NCBI GenBank assembly: GCA_021029095.1 | Contig: JAJOHG010000023.1 | Location: 124,001 to 188,000 of the forward strand | Length of the DNA: 64,000 bases | Reading direction: 5' to 3' | DNA from: Phellopilus nigrolimitatus | Taxonomy: Eukaryota; Basidiomycota; Agaricomycetes; Hymenochaetales; Hymenochaetaceae | In this document: one piece after another, positions 49,335 through 61,200 of the stretch | Layout: each line of letters begins with the position of its first letter | Position numbering within the stretch: position 1 is the stretch's first letter | Notes under the pieces: model-generated | The model's input: the letters and a program-made list of their open reading frames with translations, nothing else | What the model was told of the DNA's origin: nothing | The model's database searches: none | Translations under genes and position numbers: made by a program

Positions 49335-51035
49335 ATGGCGTCAATAGCTAGTGCGAAAAAACGCAAAAGAGACGAGGTGGATGATGTCCAACTTGGGTCT
49401 GAGCAAGTGACACTTGCGGTCCACGACAAGGACATCTCGGCCGTTGGCCCAGTACTTGGTGATTATCCTACATCCTTCTTTCGCATTGCCATTAAGGATC
49501 TAAATAGCGAAAAGCCAGTTTTCCGGCCCTTCACCCTCCCAAAGCCACCCCTTTCTCGGTTTATTCGAAAAGAGATTCGACGCCGAAGGACAATGAGCAG
49601 GAGTTCGCATCGAGGCCCATACTCGTCGCCGGTGAAACGGACAGCATAGAATTCTACTCTACAACAGAAGGCTTCAATGCTAGTCAGGGCTCCAGGCGAG
49701 TCTACAGCTTCCTTTGTTACATATTCTCGATTATAATTCATTTACAGATATCTCATTGGTGTTAGAAATAAGAGAACAAACGTCATGACTCTGCGGCCTG
49801 CTCCCATGGAGATACTAGCACGGCGGGTCAAGGCACTCAAGGATCTTGCACCTGCGGCCGCGACGAACCTCACGGAAAGGATCGAGCAGCGTAATATGCT
49901 TGGGGAGACGTTCGGGACAAGGAAAGCGCAGAAGGCTATCCGTGCTGCGGAGAGGAATAAAGTTGACGTATCTGCCATGGAGGGTGTCTCAGGACACATT
50001 CAAGATAGCATCGACGCTAACACAAAATCTCTTCCTACCCAAGGTCTGACTTTCAGTTCTTTCTTGTCAACAAGGAGGCTGATGAATGAACTCGGCAGAG
50101 GAAGCAAAAACAATCGCTGAGAGTAACCGAAATATCCCTCCGCATGACATCAATGCTACTACTCCCGAAGATGTCTACAAGTTGCACGACATTATCCCGG
50201 AAGCTGAATTCCATGCCATTCCTGTCACGAACATTCTGGCTGCGAAAACGACGGAAGAGCGCATGAGCCACGTTCCGTACAAACGTTCCGAGTGGATCCG
50301 GCAACACTTGACGTCAATTTTCTCCGTCCCGAAACCAAACAAAAAGCAGATGTAAGTTGCTCCCATTGTATAAATTATGTAAGAATGGTTATTAATTTGA
50401 ACTCACCGAAGAAAAATCATACTTTACATCGCATGCCTTTTCGCCTTCCGTATAGGCGCGCCTAAGCTCGTCAATAACAGGGAGGAGCTTCAACAGCGTC
50501 TGTGGGGAATACCGACTATTGTCTTGGACGGTATCCTGTCGCGCTTCTCGGAGACTTTGCGGGGTAGCACCGAGTTCGTCTTCCCTAATTCGCAACTCTA
50601 TTCGCTTTATGTTTATCTTGAAGCTCACGTCGCGCTTCTTTTGCAGGGCGAAATTCACGACCGACAACCAGGTTACGCTCATGACGCACATGTTTGCGTT
50701 GTGCCTACATGTCGACAACTTCGCATCAGACCCTACCTTAATTGCCGCCGACTTGAGTGAACCCGTTTCGAGGTTCGTGTCCGCCTTCCTTTCGTCTCCT
50801 GACAATCCTTTAATCCGCTTCTACATGCAGAATTAATCAACATTTTAAGCTTCTTGGTGCGTTGCAGTGTATATACTAAATGCATTGCCTGACTGTTTTA
50901 TTAGGATGCAAAGTCGAAAAGCTCAATGCGTCTGAGATCAGCCGGCTTGGACTGTCCGCAGCATCTGCCGACCACAAGCGCGCTGTGTTGCGTATTCCTC
51001 TGGCGTTCCCCAAAGTGAGAACGAAACGCAAATGA
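49335..51035 (+). CDS. RPA49: RNA polymerase I subunit A49
   Basis: Pol I-specific subunit that, with A34.5, aids initiation, elongation and cleavage. The start MASIASAKKRKRDEV leads to VGPVLASFPALHPPKATPF, the dimerisation module, which appears only if the second intron ends at GCGAAAAG. Then VEFYSTTEG-like and YLIGVRNKRTN, MTLRPAPMEILARRVKAL (the linker) and the C-terminal tandem winged helix (HDIIPEAEFHAIPV, YKRSEWIRQHL, IPTIVLDGILSRFSETLRG, LMTHMFALCLHVDNFAS). The chain ends FPKVRTKRK with TGA at 51033-51035. Seven or so introns. One (49696-49747) uses a GC donor (AG|GCGAGT...TTACAG), required to read R|YLIG in frame. Length about 420 residues, normal for the family. Confidence 0.9.
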
Positions 51036-53221
51036 TGGAACGAGCTTTCGCCCCTTTTTACCAGCTTTGGATTATCTGCACGCTTTCAATCGTCCTGTCT
51101 TAAGCTCGCTGGACTACAATCTCCAATACGGCTCATCAATGATCAGTAGATGTTCGAATGGGCCTTCTTTGTATATTCCTATGATCGAGTCTTTTAACAA
51201 TGGTCCTCAGCTGCTTGTCAATAAAGATGACACTATGCTCCTTTGCGCCTTGGATCATACACATTGGCATCCCGGATATGTTCTGAACGGGCTGGCTATT
51301 GATCGATTCTGCCCGTCATTGTATTAAGAGATGGGCTCGCAGCGGATGAAGATAGTGGTCTATGATCGAGCCACTAGTTTGGGGCTTTGTTATATTGTGT
51401 ATACAAGGTTGGCGACTCTCCTTTCCATTCTCAGACTTTCGGCCATGTCGCTTGACGCGTCTCTACCCTTGGCTTCTCCTGTAAAGATTGGATTGCAGTG
51501 CTTGGCGAAATTCGCAAGATACCAGAATTCCTCAGCGCGGTCTTTGTCTTCGCAAAACCACACTTGTACCTTAACGCCGGCTATGCCGTCAATGGTACGA
51601 GGTGTCTTTGTCCACTCCTCAGCTCTGGACGTCTATTCGTCTCAACCTGGTTCGCGTCCGTCACGGTCAGAGCCGTGCTATACAGAGATTCGCTTTGTAC
51701 TTGACATCCTGGCTGAAGAGGTCAGGGGAGTGATCAATATCCATCAACATTACTCTTAGGGGCGATGTTGATCACGCTCTCGAAAATGGCTTCAGCGATT
51801 GAATGTCTTCGACTATTATTGCACTTCTAATACCCCATGTGCACCTCTTGGAAAAAGTAGAGTTTACCTTCAGCGCCTTCCAGCAAATGGCTCCGCTGCT
51901 GGAAGGGATTGCGTCGCGAGAAATGCCTTTTTAGACAAAACTCGCTATTGAGCACGCATACCGCTCTGACTCATTTCAAGGCTCATCATTTGAAGACATT
52001 TCGGTCATTGACGTATCTAGTGCCACTCGCCTTCGCGAGTTAAGCTTAGCAGAGGAAGGCTCGATATCGCCACGCTCCGCCTACCTGTATCAGTCAAGGA
52101 GTTGCATTCAAGCGGCACATTCTTTCGGTTCGAACCAACCAAAGGCCTGGGTACATGTCCCAATCTGACAAGGGGAGAGGGGTAAATTGAAGAAAACAGC
52201 GCGATGCAAATGATACAGACGTCGGCGGACTAACTTCATGGTTATGATGAAATAAAATCAGCCACAATCAAGCACATGATGGCAAAATGTGTCGCAGTAC
52301 TTCCACGTAATATCCACCTTTGCGAAGTAACCCTTTCGCTAAATTTAATCTTCTTCTCATATAAAACGAGTTTCTGCCCCATATCTGTCACACCATGACT
52401 TTTGAAGGCTTGAAATAGAATTTTCCTCCGGGATTGTGACCTCCCAACCTCTTCAAATCGACAGCAAATCTTTTCAAGCATCCATTGCTTCTTCACAGCT
52501 TGACCCTATCGAATCATAAGACAGGCTGCTTCAGACTCTAAAATAATTCTATAGATGTACCAAATCACCATTCAGTAGATTTTCATGTTGCGGATGAACC
52601 TCAAATACAACGTTCAAATTTTTCTAAAAGCCTAAATGGAGTAAGCGAGACCGGGGAAATGAATCAAATGGATGTCCACAGACTCAAAGGGCGAGATTAT
52701 TTGAAAAAAGGGAAGATCACAGACATCATAAGTACAAGCGACATAGTCTCGGATTGTTTGAGCTGAAGCTGAAGATTTTTTACATTGTTTGAAAGTGGCC
52801 ATCGCAAATCTTGACCATCATAGCGGGTAATAATTTCTCGTTGCACAAGGGCCGATCCAGTCGTCCGCAATGCCACCAATTTGGCGGCTGGTAGAGTGAG
52901 TTAGGCTACTTAAATAACTACTCTGAAGGACTTCGAAGCAAAGTGTGCTTATAGCCTCATCCGCATTCAAATAAGAAAGCCTTTCAATGAGCGGCGAGCA
53001 GAAAGTTACAAGGAGTTCAAACTCCCATAGAACATTTCAAGGTCAGTGGAGGAGCTTCAAATAAATATTCCGCTCCGACACTGAATGCGGTAAGCGTTGT
53101 GAGGCAAGGTTGCACACCCTAGAGCCTAGGCCGCCCCGAGCGAGACATGATCGTCCAACGCGTCGTTCACGTGATAGTCACGTGCTCTATTGGATGTCGA
53201 TCTAATCTTATCGTCGTCACC
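51036..53221. other. 2.2-kb gene-poor region, possibly decayed gene
   Basis: Only broken open stretches on the plus strand (51067-51327, 51331-51759, 51770-52120). Some carry F-box/LRR-like wording (FEDISVIDVSSATRLRELSL, LPVSVKELHSSGTFF), interrupted by stops and frame changes. This could be an old F-box-like pseudogene, but the match is too weak to place. Beyond 52200 I see no signal until the HSP78 promoter. Confidence 0.35.
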
Positions 53222-53231
53222 AGAAACTTCT
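53222..53231. promoter_or_regulatory. Heat-shock-element-like site upstream of HSP78
   Basis: AGAAACTTCT is a perfect AGAAnnTTCT palindrome, 68 bases before the HSP78 ATG. Hsf1 binding is expected for this chaperone gene but is inferred. Confidence 0.5.
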
Positions 53232-53298
53232 GCCTGACCACAAAACGTCAGCTCTCGGCGCTCAGCAACAGCAAGTCTCCCTCCGTTGCCATCTTCTC

Positions 53299-56200
53299 AT
53301 GTTACCGTCTCTACTTAGCTCTCTACCATTTGTCCCACCCAAATCATCTACCTCACTAGTATCCAAGACAAGAGCACGGTCTTTCAATTCCTCATGTCTC
53401 CGGCGAGGAGTGTCAAGGCCTCTCAGGCCTTTGGCAGCGACATGGCAGCGCACGCAGCCGCAAATTCGCCGCTACGCGCAAGCGCCTGGAGGAGGAGCAG
53501 GTGGTGGTTTTCCTGGGTTCTCCGGGTTCAAGCCTCAACACCAGAAGGGAGAGGCCCTGAAAGAATATGTATGGACGTTAGAAGACTGCGTGAATGCATG
53601 ATTGACGAAAGTCTTAGAGTGTTGACCTCACCGAGCTGGCCAAGGAGGGAAAGCTGGATCCTGTAATTGGACGCGATGAAGGTATGTGAAGCGGCTGCAC
53701 TGGTTAACCTTGACTCACTTTTTACGCAGAAATTAGACGTACGATACAAAGTGAGTTCCAATAGCATCTGGCGCTCAAAGCTGTACTAAAACAATTGTAA
53801 GTTCTGTCAAGGCGTACGAAATCGAATCCGGTCGTAAGCATCCTAAGTTATTTCATCTACTTGTTGCCCATCCTCTAAACTATCCCTATTACATAGTTAA
53901 TTGGCCCACCCGGTGTCGGGAAAACTGCGATATTGGAGGGTCTCGCTAGCAGAATTGTTTCCAAAGAAGTACCTGAGGTGAGTTTGTTTTTCTTGTGCAT
54001 CAGCCGAAGCTCAATCTGCGTAGTCGCTACAGAATAAACGCGTGCTTGCGCTGGATTTGTCTGCTATTATGGCGGGCTCCGGGATCCGAGGGGCCTTTGA
54101 AGAGAAATTTAAAGCGCTCATTCGCGATATCGAGGAAGAGGAAGGAAATGTGATTTGTTTCATTGATGAACTGCGTGAGTCTCCTCATGATATCACAGTT
54201 CGCTTTGTAACAGGAGTTTATAGATACACTCTTTAACCTCGGAAAGGCGGAAGGCAGCATCGATGCTGGTCAGTTGATTAAACCCGCTCTTGCTCGAGGC
54301 TTGCAGCTCGTAGGTGCTACAACACGTAAGTCGCGCCCAATTTATTCTCTGCAGCGTCAATTGAATGCTTACATATCTTAGCGGACGAATATCGCAAGAC
54401 CATTGGGAAAGATGCGGCGCTCGAACGTCGTTTCCAACCAGTCACCATAGACGAGCCGACTGTCGAGTCAACGATTTCCATCCTGCGCGGACTGAAGCCT
54501 CGCTATGAAGTCCACCACGGCGTGGAGATCTCCGACGCCGCTTTAGTTACTGCCGCTGTCTACGGCTCCCGTTATATCTCAGACCGTTTCTTGCCCGATA
54601 AAGCGATTGATCTGGTCGATGAGGCCGCATCCTCATTGCGCCTCGCACAGGAGTCCAAGCCGGACGAGCTAGAAGCGCTCGACCGCGCGATCGTTACGCT
54701 GCAGATCGAGCTCGCTTCTTTGAGAAACGAAAGCGACGTATTCTCGGTGGAGCGCCGATCGACCGTCGAGGCTACGCTTGCAGAGAAGCGCAGACAGGCG
54801 GCAGAATTGACAGAGGTGTGGCAAAAGGAGCGTGCACGCATCGAGCGGATTAAGGACATAAAGCAACGCCTCGAGGCTGCGAAGCACGAGCTCGAGGTCG
54901 CACAACGCGAAGGACAGTACGAGAAGGCGTCGCGTCTGCGCTTCGCGACTATCCCTGAGCTCAAAAACCAGCTCCCCACAGAGTCTAAGGATGCTGCAGC
55001 AGACGGGGCGAGTTCGGGGTCACCCATCCAGATGCTTCACGATCGTGTTACGAGCGACGACGTTGCGCGAGTTGTCGCAAAGGCCACGGGTATCCCTGTG
55101 CAGAGCCTGTTGAAGGGTGAGAGAGAAAAGCTGGTTCATGTGAGCAACTCTCCACTGACCTATCTGACCGTTCTCAACTCACTGTTTGTTGTCAATGCAC
55201 TCAGATGGAAGACACTCTGCGTCAACGCGTTGTTGGACAAGATCATGTCGTAAAGGCCATCAGCGACGCCGTCCGCATATCCCGTGCAGGTCTCCAAGCG
55301 CCGAATCGCCCTGTCGCCTCGTTTTTGCTCTTAGGGCCTACTGGTGTCGGCAAGGTAAATCAGCTTTCTAACAGAGCTTTGAAGAACCCCTGACGTTCGA
55401 AACAGACGGAATTGTGCAAAGCATTAGCGGGCTTCCTCTTCAACGACGAGCAGCGCGGTTTGTAAGTCATTTTGATGCATGATCTCGTTGAGTGGTATGT
55501 TGAATATTTGACTAGGATCAATATCAATATGTCGGAGGTGCGAGAGAAATCAGTGATACTTTTTCTCTCCTTGATAGATACTGATTGTATATATTTCGTC
55601 AGTATCATGACCGCCATACCATTTCACGCCTCATCGGAGCGGCACCAGGTTATGTCGGCTTTGAAGAAGGAGGTATGTATCCAAGTAGATTTCTAAAGCT
55701 ATCTTACTTGATGATGAATTATTATTACTTAGGACAATTGACTGAAGCCGTTCGCCGCAAGCCATACGCTGTAATTCTCCTCGACGAACTCGAGAAGGCA
55801 CATAAGGTCTGCATCTGCTTTAGATATTTGATGAACATAATGCGGATGACGCTAACTCGGTTTGCAGGATGTAGCGATGATTCTTTTGCAAATACTTGAT
55901 GAAGGAAGCGTTACGGACAGCCAAGGGCGCAAAGTGGACTTTAAGGTCAGCTACCCTATATGCCGCACTGGAAATACATCCATAAACTGATTTGATGAAA
56001 TAGAACACAATAATCTGTTTAACAAGCAATCTCGGCAGCGATATCCTCGCGCACTCGACGTCTACCGCAGGTGATGATGGGCTTGTCACAGCCGAGGCGC
56101 GCGACCTCGTTCTGGAACGCACGTCCGAATATTTCCCTCCCGAGCTGCTCAACCGCCTTGACTCGATCATGGTCTTCAACAAGCTTTCGTTCGCGTCGAA

Positions 56201-56603
56201 TCTCAAGATCGTCGATCTGCGCCTGAACGACGTTGCCGCGCGCGTACGCGACCGCCGTATCACTCTCGACGTCGACGAGGCGGCAAAGTCATGGCTCGTG
56301 AAGAAGGGCTACTCCAATGTATATGGCGCGCGCGAGATCGCACGAGTTGTGAGGACAGAAGTGCTTTTTCCACTCGCGCAAAAGCTACTCAATGGGACGA
56401 TAAGGTGTGTGCTTCTGGTTCAAAAATTGACAGTATTTTAGACGCTCTAATGAACGTTGTATAGGAATGGCGACACAGTTGAAGTGCGTGTGACCGGCGA
56501 AGGCGACAATTTAGACATCAAAGGAAACCATCCCGTTGACCACGAAATCGGAGATGAGGCCTCTTCGGCACCCTCCTTAATTGAGGGAAAAGAGCATAAC
56601 TAG
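53299..56603 (+). CDS. HSP78: Mitochondrial disaggregase Hsp78 (ClpB family)
   Basis: AAA+ unfoldase of the mitochondrial matrix that, with Ssc1, resolubilises aggregated proteins. The N-terminus [15 protein letters not shown]...[16 protein letters not shown] is a typical presequence. The bacterial Clp N-domain is absent, as in Hsp78. Module 1 is entered at [18 protein letters not shown], with Walker A GPPGVGKT, Walker B region VICFIDEL and arginine region LERRFQPV. The coiled middle domain spans about 54650-55000 ([31 protein letters not shown]). Module 2 has [30 protein letters not shown] (pore loop with Tyr), [14 protein letters not shown] and [11 protein letters not shown]. About eleven short introns; junctions such as EY|SVDL and DEL|HTLFN restore frame. 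The stop is TAG at 56601-56603. About 800 residues, full length. An HSE-like site lies at 53222. Confidence 0.93.
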
Positions 56604-57128
56604 ATTTATGCGATGCGCTTTATAGCCTTCAGCATACACGGTCAAGCCTAATGAGTACAACTTTAACTTCCGCCATATTTGAAACATAATTTACTCGAAA
56701 ATCATCCTAGTTTCACAGCTCCCAACTCACGTTATGTAGTAGCAATAACCCCACTCGTCTGTATTTGTAGCATAGCTTGGATAGCGCGGACATTACCGTC
56801 ATTAGACTAAAGACTTTATTATACGGGAAAGCGATTGGCGGTGCTAAAAGTGGAAGTGTAAATCTGTTTTTCCTTATTTGAAAACGTTGATCGCTTACGT
56901 GGTTCGTCATTCCCCTTGTTAAGGAAGAGACGCCGACTTCCATAAAAATACGAAGTTCCATTACTTCTACTGAATCTGCTCTAAATTTACTGGGTACAGC
57001 TGCTATCTAGGTCTGAGCTGCAAGCAATGCGAAAGTTTGAAGGTTCCCGCGGTACATTGTAACCGAATTCCAGTGAAGGTGAAACACCGGTCGCGACTTT
57101 ACAAGTCTTCCCAGGACACCACCACGTC
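56604..57128. other. Intergenic spacer
   Basis: AT-rich HSP78 3' flank. No gene or clear regulatory element is seen. Confidence 0.4.
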
Positions 57129-57794
57129 ATGTCTTCTGGACTCCCTCCCGATGCTCAGAGCGGCGTGTTCTTTGTGCACTTGACACGCGAAATTGATGCC
57201 CCACTCGAACGCGTAGTGGGACGTCCTCACCGACTTGCCCAAGTACCATGAGTGGTATGTGTGCAAATCCGGTACATCATTTAGCGCGCGCTTATCCGTA
57301 TCATTATTGTCTCATGCGGACAGGAATCCTTTCGTGTGGGTGGACGTTTAAGCGTGCACTGTGTTTCAGGCGTTGATTCTTTGTCCAATGTTGGTTTAGT
57401 ACGCGCCATGACGATCGTGAACGCATCAAAGCAGGCTGACGCGGAGCAGACGCTCGTAGAGGGCAAACATCTGCTGATGAAGTGTCACGTCCCGCCAAGC
57501 ACGAACGACGCCGCCCCGCCGCGGCGTCCGCAGTGCCCGTTTGAGCGTGTGACGGTCGTGGATGCGGCGCAGCACCGGCTTGCATGGGTGAATATCGACT
57601 ACCCTGCGTGGGCGCTGCGCGCAGAGCGCTGGCAGACGCTGACAGTGCTCGACGGCGGACGGACACGATACGAGACGTGGGAGGTCTTTGGTGGCATACT
57701 GGCGTATGCTGTGAAGTGGTTCGTCGGGAAGCCACTCCGGGAGTCGTTCGACGCGTTTGCGGATGGCTTGAAGACGCGTAGCGAAAGTGCCTAA
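57129..57794 (+). pseudogene. SRPBCC (START-like) protein gene with broken frame
   Basis: Encodes a small hydrophobic-ligand-binding fold of the polyketide-cyclase/SRPBCC type: MSSGLPPDAQSG, VHLTREIDAPLERV, then WDVLTDLPKYHEWNPF, KHLLMKCHVPP, RVTVVDAAQHRLAWVN and RYETWEVFGGILAYAV. The conserved ERV-WDVL join is broken by one extra base near 57213-57216. The next junction, NPF to RAMTIVNASKQAD, also fails to keep frame with any GT donor I can find. The last exon (57394-57794) is intact. Either a recent pseudogene or sequencing indels in a real gene of about 170 residues. The ligand is unknown. Confidence 0.55.
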
Positions 57795-58220
57795 CGACAA
57801 CCTTGCAATATTCATACGCGCATAATTATACCCTTCAACCGTGCATGCGTTCGTTGGTAGGCAGTTACAAATGATTTGTATGTTCTTCCAATATTTTATT
57901 ACATCTGTTCTATTCTGTTCAGTTTACTGTTCATGGAGGGATTTTAGGATAAATGTGCATTAGAATTACTTCATCCAGGATCTCCATTTGTTTAGCGGAA
58001 ATTGTTAAGAAAATAAGCATATGTCTGAATTAGGAAGTGTACTACCAAATTTGGTTTGTGCAGAGTCTAGAATCTGGAAAGACCTGTTTTTGTGATTTGT
58101 CCTGGAGCGTGCCTCTTGAGTCTTGCTCACCGTCGTCGACGACGTCCTCGCTGCCCTTGCAGTCGTCGTCCTCGCGCCGCCGCCGTAGTCGCGCCCCTCG
58201 TCGCTGGCCGATAATCACTG
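57795..58220. other. Intergenic spacer
   Basis: AT-rich to about 58060, then GC-rich leader of the kinase gene. No further feature. Confidence 0.4.
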
Positions 58221-61200
58221 ATGGACAGCCAAGCCAAGCCCTCGCGCTTCTCGACTCTGAATGTGTTCGGCAAGTTCTCGTCGAAGCCTCCGCGACCGCC
58301 GCCCAAAGATCAATGGTACCGCATGGGTTCAAAGTCGACCGTCTCACTCGCGCCGTCGCATGCACTCTCGACGCATGCCGCGTCGATTGCGAGCTCGTCT
58401 CACGATACGCTGCAGCTCCCGCAGACGCCGTTAAGCATGGCTTCGCGCTCGCAGTACGACCTGAGCCGGACCATGTCGCCTGCGCTTTCAACGCGCACTA
58501 CGGCGACGGCGGCGACAATGGCGACAACGACTACGTCTGGGGCGCAGTCGCGCATGTCGGAGACGAGCTCGTTCAGGAGGGGGTTTTCAAAGCTTTCAAG
58601 CTCGTTCGGAAAGCGCCCGAAGCTGCCTTCGCGTTCGAGCACGTTGAACACGACTCTCCATTCCGATGACCCAATGAGAATGTCCGAGGACGGCGTTCTG
58701 GTGGATAATCCTGACGATGACAGTGTCTCCGCGCCTTGGAACTTTCAGGTGTGTTCATACTTTTGTCAAGTCTGGTCTTCCTACTTACGCGCAGGACGCA
58801 GCATCACCTTCACGTTGACGAGGGGTATAATTTTCCGGCTCATCGTTGATTTGGATCGCCACTAATGCCTTTTTACTTCTAATAGACTATCGAATCTCCC
58901 GCCTGAATGGATGAATCAGCTCCGAGCGAGCGGGCTGAAAGATACGGACATCATGTCGACGCATTCGCGACGCAATCGCACAACATATCTCCAAAACCAC
59001 CCTGATGTCTCGCTCGACACGTTCCGTTCACACTCGCCGTACTCTCCTTCCGTTTCATCATCTTCACCTAGCTCTCTTTCGCCATCGCCGCTTCCGACGA
59101 GTACGCCTCCCGCGTGTTCTATGATCCCACGAAGACTAGTGAGAGCCGATAGTAAGGACGACGCATCGTCGACAAGCACAGATATGCGAAGTTCCAGTTC
59201 AGGCAGTAAAATCTCCTCGGGATCTCCGCCGTCGAGCTACGACCATGCGAGCCGGCCCTCGCTTTCGTCCGTATACTCTCGTTCGCCTTCAGCGTTGCCC
59301 TCGCCTGCTACTTCGGTGTATGACGAGGATCCCGGCACAGCCACAGCCGCCTTTTTCACTGCCACCGGACGTCCCGCGCGACCTGACCGACCGTTGCCCC
59401 GTGCGGAAAGTCCGTACGGCAATTCCAACTCACACCCGAGTACGCCGCTGCGCCGTGCGACGACGTTCCGTGTGATGAATGGGAGCCCACCGGCGTCGCC
59501 GCCGCCGGCTTATGGTCCATCGGAACCCCCGCGCTCGGATGTGCAAGCGTATGCAGACGTCAAGGTAAATTCAAGTTCGGGCCCGAGCGGACGAGCAAGC
59601 AGAGACGGAAGCAGAAGTTCGAGCTCGGAGTTACGCGGAGAGAGGCGATCGGAGGAGACGCTTACGCCAGAGGTGCTGTTGAGGAGCGAAGAAAGTGACA
59701 GCCTGCTCATCTGGACATCCCGCCCAAACTGACTACTTCCCCACACCGCCGAATGCACCGCCGACCTCCCCTCCTCCTTTCAGACTTAACCTATCGATGC
59801 CATCCCAAGGTTTATCACCCTCACCGCCCGTCTCACCCATTCCGCGCACGACTGTCCTACCACCCCGCCTTTCCCTTCACCAGGACATCGATAGTGACCT
59901 CAGCAGCTGGTCAGAGCACTTGTTCTCCGTGATGAACACACCGGACACAGCACTTTTCTCAATATCGGAACAGTCGTCACCGTCGTCGTCTTCCGCAGCG
60001 GCGCGTACTAGGGAACCAGTGAAGGCGAGGTCCTACGACTCCTAAGAAATCGCCTGTCCCACCGCCGCTGGTGCTGTCTTCTCCTTCCGGCATTTCTGAT
60101 GTGATGATAGACGCAGACGCAGACATAGACCCAGAGAAAGTTGTCCAGCAGGAAACCACGCCTCTCTTCGACGAGGTGATGGCACTCGTTCAGTCGCCTT
60201 CAGCAATCGATGTTTCTTCTCCTTCTCCTCCGTCATCGTTATGCACTCTTTCGGCCTCGAGTTCGCCTCAAGCCAACTACGATTTCCTCAAGCACAATGA
60301 TGGCACCAGTCGCAACTCGGACATCTCGCAGCTCAGCAGTCGTGACTCGCAGATGACGGTTTCGACTAGCAGCCGGTGGAGCCGGGCGACTGCAGTGCGC
60401 GACGTACGCGATGCGACGATCGTGCATGTGCGCAAAACGTCTGTCGCGAACGCCATGACGATACCCTGCGCCAGTGCAAACACTCGCAGCAACCTAGCAG
60501 TTCAAGTTCTATGATACTGGAAGAGGGCAGCAACAGGCCGACGACGAGCAGCTCGACGAGTGCGCTGGTTAAAGCCAATGATGCAACCTTCCCGTTGGCA
60601 TCCGATTTCCCCATGCCCCCTCCGTCCCCGGGAGACGCGAACTTTTCCAACGGATCGTTGCAGGGATCGCCGTTGTTAACATCTTTTCCCAATGGTCCTG
60701 CAATCGCGTCGGTGGATGAGGTTGCACTTCCGGGAGGTAGTGATAGCAATTCCGCTGTTTCCACGCCTATAAACAGATTTATAAGCAGGCTACCCAGCCC
60801 AGCTTCGACACGCTCTTCGCAATCGAGCTCTGGCTCCGGCTCCTCTTCGTCTTCTTCGCAGATTAATCCTATGTCGGTTGTGTCTGGATCTGACGAAGGC
60901 CCGGACAAATTGAATCGTATGAGTCGGCTGAGCAGTGCCGTCTGCGTTGAGCTGAGTTACGAGTCGGACTGTAGTCTCCTTTCGCCTACAGAGTCTGAGG
61001 CGGGATCCAGCAAGTGGGTTAAGGAGCAAGCGAAGCACATCGACATCACCACGAGCGTATATTCAAATGGCGAAGCACCCAATGACTTATGCTACGACAA
61101 GGGAGATGGCGCGTTGGCGGTAGTCGATTGGCTGACTGATACCCCGTCGCCACATTTCGAACTGCACGGCGCCGTCAAGGACGATTCCCCGATGTTTTAT

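Noticed and set aside
52130..52139. GGTTCGAACC palindrome resembling a tRNA T-arm
   Set aside because: No A box, anticodon arm or acceptor stem can be built around it on either strand.
18908..56603. Biosynthetic or operon-like gene cluster
   Set aside because: Genes lie on both strands with separate promoters and unrelated housekeeping roles. No backbone enzyme (PKS, NRPS, terpene synthase) or dedicated regulator is present.
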